NCBI GenBank assembly: GCA_947095535.1
Contig: OX352774.1
Span: 267,813,843 to 267,877,842 of the forward strand
Direction: 5' to 3'
Length of the DNA stretch: 64,000 nucleotides
From: Poecilobothrus nobilitatus
Lineage: Eukaryota; Arthropoda; Insecta; Diptera; Dolichopodidae
The notes beneath the pieces were generated by a model, which saw nothing but the letters and a program-made list of their open reading frames with translations, had not been told where the DNA came from and did no database searches. Position numbers and translations under genes: made by a program. The stretch's first letter is position 1. Each line of letters begins with the position of its first letter. Of this stretch, positions 57,341 through 64,000 are shown one piece after another.

Positions 57341-59115
57341 TCGATTGTCATTTCAATTCCAGCATATCAGCAATCCTTGCCTTATGTGAAACGCAAGTTA
57401 ATGGTCAGAATGATAATTTTAATACTACTGGTTACACATTCGTTTCACACTTCGTATCCAAAAGAGGTATCGCTATCTATATTAAAAATGACATAGCTTT
57501 CAACACTCTTAATAAATTCAAATGTTCTAGCCTAAGCTTCCACTTTGTCTGGGTAAAAATTCTTATTGAAAAGCAAGTCATACATTTCTGTTTCTTATAC
57601 AGACCACCCAACTCAAACCAGATAAATGATATTATGGATTAATCTCCGGAAACTGAAATTATTCTGGCGGATGATTTCAATATTCACAATAGAGACTGGT
57701 TTCATCATTCCAACAACGCTTCTCTGAGTCAAAACTTGGGAACAAGTTGAACTTTTTTCATCTCTGTTCCACTTGTCCAAAATCCCACTAGGATCCCGAA
57801 CTATGCTGCCCAAGGATGCCTAAGAATAGCAAATCCTTTTGGATATTTACAAACAATTTAAAAAAAACGTTAACGGGTCTTCTTTTGCTGCACTTGTTGA
57901 TATTAACAACAAAATTGTATCAGATTCCAAAGAGAAAGCAAAATGGTTTGGCAAGCAGATCTCTTTCAACTCGACACTGCCTTAGTCAACTCTAAGTCTA
58001 AAGTTGACTACCGCTTCGATAAAATTTACTGTAGGACGAGAGCAGTGATGAAAATCTTGCAAAATCTCGATAGAGAAAAAACAGCCGGTCGAAATGGTAT
58101 CACCATCATAGTTCTTAAAAATACCTATTCAAGTACATATTTCAAAACTTCTACGTAACCTTTTCTATCTTTCACTTACTTCGGATATTCATCCTACCCA
58201 ATGGAAAGTTGCGCATCTTTTCTTAATTCCAAAAAAAGGTAGTAAAAGCGATTCTTCTAACTACTGTTCTATCGCTATGGATATTCATCTGATAATTTTA
58301 TAATAAGTGCTGGTGTCCGTCAGGGATCAGTTTAAGCTCCTACTCTATTCTTAGCCTACAGAGTTGACTTCAATACCTAAAAAATGCAATACTGTTTAAT
58401 CTCGCTTAAAATAGCCACTATACCCAATCTAACATGTCAGGGGAAGCTCTGAAGCACTCAACAGATTTAAACATTCTGGGCATCGAGGTAAATCAAAAAT
58501 TGATGGTCAAATCATATTTTTGATATAGCTAAAGATGCTGCTAAATGTTTGAGTTTCTTGTACCACTGTAAAGCTTACTTTTCTCCAGCCCACCTACTCA
58601 ATGTTTGTAAAACGTATATTTAGCCGAACATGGAGTATAATGCACATCTTTCGGCCGCAATGCGGAACAAAGTGCAAAACAGAGCTATTCGTTTTATTGG
58701 CGACCCCAGTGTTACCTAAACACGCACTCCACACTGCCATCGCTGTACTGTTGGATCATTGGCCTTTTTTGTAGATATCTTGTAGGGGTGAACACTTGTT
58801 CTTAAGAAATAAAACAATTAATGCTTTCACTCAAAGTTTTACAAAATTAAACGAGGAGTGCTGCAGATGTCCATTGAACTATCGAACTGTCAAGATGGCG
58901 TAACACGTATATTGATATTGATGGATTATCTCGATAAGATAGTGGCGAATACGGAAATTTGTTTGGAAATTCGTACGTTTATGGAACCTTATGCCTGCAC
59001 ATGTCTTCCCAAAAATTGGTGATTCATCTGTGTACGATATAACGAAATTCAAGAAGAACATTAACATCCTCCTTCAAGATAACTATCCAAATTTTTCCCT
59101 TCATTCTCCATAATT
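57341..59115 (+). pseudogene. Non-LTR retrotransposon ORF2 remnant (family D)
   Basis: Endonuclease: 'ALCETQVNGQNDNFNTTGYT', 'RGIAIYIKND', 'CFLYRPPNSNQIND', 'ADDFNIHNRDWFHHSN' (about 57375-57720). RT: 'KILQNLDREKTAGRNGI' near 58050, 'PTQWKVAHLFLIPKKGSKSD' near 58195, then an internal deletion to motif B 'SAGVRQGSV' near 58310; motif C is lost. Thumb: 'AAKCLSFLYHCKAYFSPAHL', 'NRAIRFIGDPSVT' and C-terminal 'LWNLMPAHVFPKIGD' near 59000. The wording differs from the 26-49 kb family. Many stops; dead. Confidence 0.8.
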
Positions 59116-60116
59116 TTAATTATCACAAACCAAGTAATCCTTCCCTCATCCTTTTCCCCAAAACAAAATGTACATTATATCATTATGTATTAAAGGATCT
59201 ATCCTTAAGTTTGCTTTTAAAGGGTGTGGTTTTTGTTGGTTAAAGTCCAACACTACCCGTGCAGTCGTGCAGTTTCTTTGAATGACTTACAATGTTTTCC
59301 ACCGTCCCTTGTAAAAAAAAAGTGTAATAGAATCGATTTTATTTGGACCAATTTTTATTCGAAGGATATATACTTCTCTTCAGAATATCGATGCATATTT
59401 AAAAGATATGCAGTTCTATCAATATTGAAACTTGTAAGTTATATTGAAGCAAAATATATATGCTGTATATATAATTTGTACTATATAATTTGTAAAACAA
59501 AATATGTAATTTGTACAATATTATCCAATCTGTATTACAGAAAATATCTTAAAAATTTTTTTGTTCTGAAAATTGTTTGCAATATTTCAATATACTCTTC
59601 CCGAGCGTTAAAGCTCAATTGAGAAAATAAATTAATTAAATAAAAAAAAAAAAAAGAAATATACTTCAATATACCTATATATTAAGAAACTATGTTTAGA
59701 AATATTTGTAACGTCTCAAGAACTATTACTCTAGTTGAATGCTAGAATTTTATAATGTTTCCTATTTATATTTCAAAGCGGTTAATTTATATTTTAAATT
59801 AAGTAAAAATTGAAATAAAACATAACTTATATACATGTAATAGCTTTATTTATTGATATATATTTTTTTAATATAGTTAGTATTCATTATATATGTACAT
59901 TGTGATGTTATTATTTATAAAAAAAATATTACATACATGTGAACATGTTTGAAAATTGTAAAAGGAAGCTGTATACAGTATTTTTTAAAATTATTTTTAA
60001 AGAATGATTTAATTTTTTTTTTATTTATTTAATATAATTAAAAATTCATATTCATTTGCATAAATTCAATAAGGAAGTTTCAAAATAAAAGTATAAAAGT
60101 ATAACACTATACAAAT
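59116..60116. other. AT-rich spacer and 3' flank of the calcium-binding protein gene
   Basis: No coding-like sequence recognised. The 3' UTR of the gene at 60117 (minus strand) should lie at the right end. Confidence 0.45.
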
Positions 60117-60593
60117 TTACCCATCTAAGGGTCCGAAAAGATAAATAGATTGATGTTTATCATCTGGATTACCTAAATACTGAGCATAAAGCTCCTTATA
60201 TCTGGCAAGTGTTAAGCCACCTTTTTTTCTGTCATCATCCTTAAATAATAAAAAACATATTAAGAAAAATGAAATATCAAATATATTAAAAGGATTTACA
60301 TTTAATAAATTGTTATAAGCTTCATCTATGCTAGTAACATCATCAGTAACAATACGAGTAATGCAGTTGTAACGAAACTCATCATTGCTAAGAACTCCAT
60401 CCCCGTTCAAGTCAATCATCTTGAATGTTGCTTCAATGAAAGCTTTCATTGCCTTAATTTATAAATAATATTCATTTTTTTCATTGAAAAATTATGACAA
60501 AACCCAACTTACTTGAGGAAATTCATCATATTTCTTGCCCATGCAGGTGCGTTTTACAGCATCTTTAAATTCATCAGTTGTAATTTTGCCATC
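60117..60593 (-). CDS. Sarcoplasmic calcium-binding protein (EF-hand), last three coding exons
   Basis: Coding exons, minus strand: 60593-60513, 60452-60300, 60239-60117 (81 + 153 + 123 nt, all phase 0; introns 60 bp each with GT...AG). The product ends at TAA 60117-60119. It reads 'DGKITTDEFKDAVKRTCMGK', 'KYDEFPQ', 'AMKAFIEATFKMIDLNGDGV', 'LSNDEFRYNCITRIV', 'GGLTLARYKELYAQYLG', 'YLFGPLDG'. The first exon holds the second half of an EF-hand loop. The second holds a canonical 12-residue loop, D-L-N-G-D-G-V-L-S-N-D-E. The last EF-hand is degenerate. Spacing and ending match the insect sarcoplasmic calcium-binding protein family, cytosolic Ca2+ buffers of muscle and neurons. Upstream exons were not found up to 64000, so the gene probably continues beyond the window. 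Confidence 0.88.
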
Positions 60594-61429
60594 CTAAAAT
60601 TATGTAAGTTATATAAAATGTTTTTAAACAATATTTTATCAATTAACTTTCTAGAGTAAAAAATTGTTATTTGTTAATATCAAACAATCTTGTTTTGTTG
60701 AATTTGAGATTCTTTTAATAACATTTCATCTACTTTATTGATTAATATGTAAAAGAACTTAAAATGTGCCCATGTTTATAAAACTTTTACATCGTTTACG
60801 GAGCAATGCAATTTTAACTATGGATACACCTCATAAAAATATTAATTTTGTGGAACAATATTTTATGTAGTCCTACACATTACGCAGTGTAGGATTTGGG
60901 ATGAGTTTAGGCTTGAGTTTCGGGCTCGATGGTTTGGAAAATTACATTCGTATCGTATTAAATTCCTGTTACTTCGATTAAACGCATTAACTTTAAAGTG
61001 TTATATGTGTTCCATTATAGAAAAATAAAATATACATAGCTATAATATATACAGTATAGATATAATTTCTAAATATATCGATAGCCTAGCGCTGAAACCA
61101 GTTGAAGTAACACTTAATGCTATAAGCGCAAAAAAGCTACTTTACGCACAGCTTATATTATGTAATCAATTTGCGAGGAAAAAGAGCATTTCCAGTTGCA
61201 AATAATTTCTATACGATCCGGTCAAGACAACTATCTATTTTGACTATCGGACAAACCATTACACGCTCTCGTTTTTTTAAAATATTATTTTATAAATAAG
61301 AATATTTGATTAAATTTTTGAAAAAAATATCTCATATAATTTGACTATTTTAAATCTAATGTAGTATGGTAAACTTATAATGGTAATGCATTTTAAACTC
61401 AAAGGTCGAAAGCTCGAAAAAATTTTGGA
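60594..61429. other. Intron or upstream flank of the calcium-binding protein gene
   Basis: AT-rich; no further EF-hand exon recognised on the minus strand. If the gene's 5' exons lie beyond 64000 this whole region is intronic. Confidence 0.4.
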
Positions 61430-61760
61430 GCTGTCAAGTTCTGTTTAATATTTTTTCATTCTACAAACATAAAACGACAAGAATGTTTTTAAGCTTTATA
61501 AATCAATCTAATTAAGAATAATTATGTAATTTTTTATAATTTGGCATTTAAATTTTCATCCTATATCCCGAACGCTTTTAACTAGAACATTGAATTTTTT
61601 AAAGAAAAATGATTCTTAAGAATGAACATAAGATATTTCAGGTGTTATTCCTACTTTAGGAGCTATTAGCGGTCAAAAATTGAAAATTTACTATTTTCAA
61701 ACACATGTAACTTGGTCAACTGTGCATATTTGTTAAAAGTAATACCAAAAATTAAGTTGG
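61430..61760. repeat. Dispersed repeat, copy 1
   Basis: The segment TTTAGGAGCTATTAGCGGTC, then AAAAATTGAAAATTTACTAT and AACTTGG at 61655-61720 recurs in the same orientation at 63265-63335. Copies are diverged; ends are unclear. Confidence 0.6.
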
Positions 61761-62429
61761 AAATTATATTTTTATGTGTGTAAGCGACTTAATTAAGAAT
61801 AATTATATATAAGGTTTCTTTAAAATTAATCCCAGTAACTCATCATTTTTTACATAGTTTTTTCTTTCATATACAATTCTCAAAGAATTTAAAAATTATC
61901 TATCAAAAATAGTAGTCAATTCTAAAATATTTTAATTGTCTTTTTGAAAAATGGTGCTCTATAAAGCTTTAGTTTTACATGTGGGCTTGTTTATATTTTT
62001 TAAAGCTTATTTGTTTTTCAAAATTATTATATAAAATTTTAAAAATTTGGCAATCAAATCGAATTTTAGATTTTCCGTTATTATCATTGCTTGGAAATTG
62101 TTGTTTTCTATTAACTTTTTCCAAAAAACCTTTTCTTACAAAAAATTTAAACGAAGCAGTGTTTATTGTTACTTTTTTTGCGAGGGTAGGTGGATATTAT
62201 CGAAAGACACTATATGGTCAAAGGAAATTGGGTTAGAGAATGAAAATTGATTTTAAATCAGCAGGCATATTGTGAACAAACTTGTTAATGTTCACCTTGA
62301 ATCTTTGAACGCTGTATTGTTAATGTTCATCTTGTGTTGTTAATGTTCAGATTGAATCTTTGCATGTTGTATAATGTAATCATCGCCAATCCTGGGGCAC
62401 CCATAAAGTGGAACATGTTTTCATATTCG
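61761..62429. other. AT-rich spacer
   Basis: Short direct repeats TTGTTAATGTTCA at about 62283, 62318 and 62338. No gene recognised. Confidence 0.4.
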
Positions 62430-62810
62430 CGATGTTCGTACCACAAACGAATTTCCATAAGTCGAATTATGCAATCTGGCTATTTTAACTACATAGGGGT
62501 GCGTAGAAGAAGCTCACCTTATCTTTGGAATGCTTTGGGTGGAGGCATGAAACTTTTAATCTCGTTCGAATAAAAAAAGTAGTGGGTTGTTGTGGTATCT
62601 ATAAAGTAGGGTAAGCGTTCCTGTTAAGCGGCGAATGCCAAGTGGAGAGAGTGTTGAGGAGACTGTTATGCACTTTATCGAGAAACCCCAATGCTATTTT
62701 GTAGGCACAGAAAGGCCAATGAGCATTGTATTCCATCTTTGGTCTTATATAAATTTTATAGATGTTTAGAAGATCAGAAGATGAAAAGAAGGCTATTGTT
62801 CATTATTGTG
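62430..62810 (-). pseudogene. Non-LTR RT thumb/C-terminal fragment (family D-like)
   Basis: Read leftward from 62800: 'FFSSSDLLNIYKIYIRPKME', 'YNAHWPFCAYK', 'FLDKVHNSLLNTL', then after stops 'RNAYPTL' and 'HPKHSKDKVSFF'. This corresponds to the 'FSPAHLLNVCKTYI-PNMEYN' region of the element at 58580. Only the C-terminal piece remains. Confidence 0.7.
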
Positions 62811-64000
62811 GATTACTCTTTGTGTTTTATTAAGTTCTTAAATTTTTATTCAATTTAAATTTCTTTCTCTAATTCGATTTTTTATCGCAAACTAAATTTA
62901 CATTTTAAATGTAAATTTGTTGCATAGGAGGCTTATTTTAACGTTTAAATTATACAATTTTGATTCTAAATTTAATAATTTTGAGTGAATAAATCCCTGT
63001 TTCACTTGTCTTAAGTGATTACGACTTTTTTCTAACCAAAATGAAAAGAGACAGCATGTAAAATTTATGCAGTTTAGAAAGAAGTAAAATTTTCAAGGTT
63101 CAGAACTTTTTTGACACTCGCAATTTTCTTGTTTACGTACTAGTTACAGCGCGGCCCAAAATCTTCTTTTAATATTTTTTGTATAAAATGAAATATGGAA
63201 GAGTGGAAGATCTTTAAGGATTACCATAAGTTACCTCAAAAAAGTTTTTGGTACTTCCTCCTGTTTAGGAGCTATTAGGGATCAAAAATTGAAAATTCGC
63301 TATTTTTAAAAACATATAACTTGGACATCTGTGCCGTCGTGTAAGTAAGACATAAAAATTATATCCAGAGTCTCTCCTTTATATGCAGTTAAAGAGTCTC
63401 TCCTGATATTTGGTAATTTTTATTTTTACATAAATTAAATAATTTTGTATTTTAATTAATGTAAATTAAAATATAAATGTAATGTAAATTAAAAATATTT
63501 ATACAAAAATCTTAATATGTTTTTATTATCTTTTTAAAAATCTATGCTTATATAAAAACTTTTGGTTATAGATTTATTTATTGTTAATTTTTTTTTTTTG
63601 AATTGTATATACTATTGGGATATACTTCCGAATGGATCTGGTGGAGCTCATAGTGACGTTTTGCACATAATGGTATTTTATAATGTCATGATTTAGACTA
63701 TACATATATGTCATTATGTCTGGAAGTACTATTTAGTTCATATAGGAATACATATTTATGAACTTGAATATTATATATGATTTTTGATTTGATTTTTATA
63801 ACAGTAGTGTATCAAAGGGCTGAACCTGATTTTGTAATCAACTATAAAACCCCTTCTAATTATTTTGTTTTATTTTAAAACTAAATTTTATTGTTAATTT
63901 TCAATAACATTTTATAGAATTAAAAATTTATTAGAAGAAGTTCAAATTTGAATAACAAGTGTTTTTTCATTTTAATATGACAGGACGGTTTAAAAACGGC
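62811..64000. other. AT-rich region with the second dispersed-repeat copy
   Basis: 63225-63345 is the second copy of the repeat at 61430-61760. Nothing else recognised to the window edge. Confidence 0.4.

Noticed and set aside
59224..59622. 132-codon plus-strand frame
   Set aside because: Composition is Tyr/Ile/Lys/Cys-rich as expected from random AT-rich DNA; no motif and no start context.

Overview
This is a eukaryotic, very AT-rich window, most likely from a fly (Diptera, probably Brachycera). The evidence is one complete Dlg5-type MAGUK gene with short introns (48-94 bp, GT...AG), the 3' exons of an insect sarcoplasmic calcium-binding protein, TATG/ATAC microsatellites, and a dense load of insect-type transposable elements. 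No operon, CRISPR, rRNA or intact tRNA gene is visible. The species cannot be named from sequence alone.

Host genes. (1) Dlg5, minus strand, 6113-12340: ten coding exons whose summed length is 5652 nt, a multiple of three (1883 aa). They encode a coiled coil, four PDZ domains, an SH3 and a guanylate-kinase-like domain. (2) A sarcoplasmic calcium-binding protein (EF-hand), minus strand, 60117-60593: the last three coding exons only. (3) Weaker candidates are a short first-exon-like unit at 16312-16368 and a broken cysteine-rich reading frame at 35314-35893.

Mobile DNA fills most of the rest. 1-5.6 kb: a non-LTR RT fragment, a pogo/Tigger-like TIR pair, MITEs, a tRNA-headed SINE with target-site duplications nested in a Harbinger-like MITE, and a P-like transposase scrap. 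16-18 kb: a piggyBac-like transposase with an in-frame tandem duplication. 19-20.7 kb: the first of five copies (19.0, 23.6, 33.7, 40.7 and 49.7 kb) of a Helentron/DINE-like non-autonomous element with central repeats of about 147 bp. 20.9-31.7 kb: a decayed Maverick/Polinton (capsid, integrase and polymerase B pieces) now separated by a Ty3/gypsy remnant and a CR1/Jockey-type non-LTR element. 31.7-35.3 kb: a MITE pair, 70-bp tandem repeats and a DINE-like copy. 35.9-38.6 kb: a 1.33-kb tandem duplication carrying a PIF/Harbinger transposase scrap. 40.2-42.1 kb: TIR elements nested inside each other. 43-53.3 kb: a second Ty3/gypsy element split by a non-LTR copy and a DINE-like copy, both of which can be placed at near-base resolution because the gypsy reading frame resumes after each. 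57-59 kb and 62.5 kb: further non-LTR remnants.

Together the two recognisable host genes look intact and intron-compact, and the space between them is a layered graveyard of elements whose order of insertion can partly be read. All element coding regions I read carry stops, frameshifts or deletions, so I see no autonomous element here.
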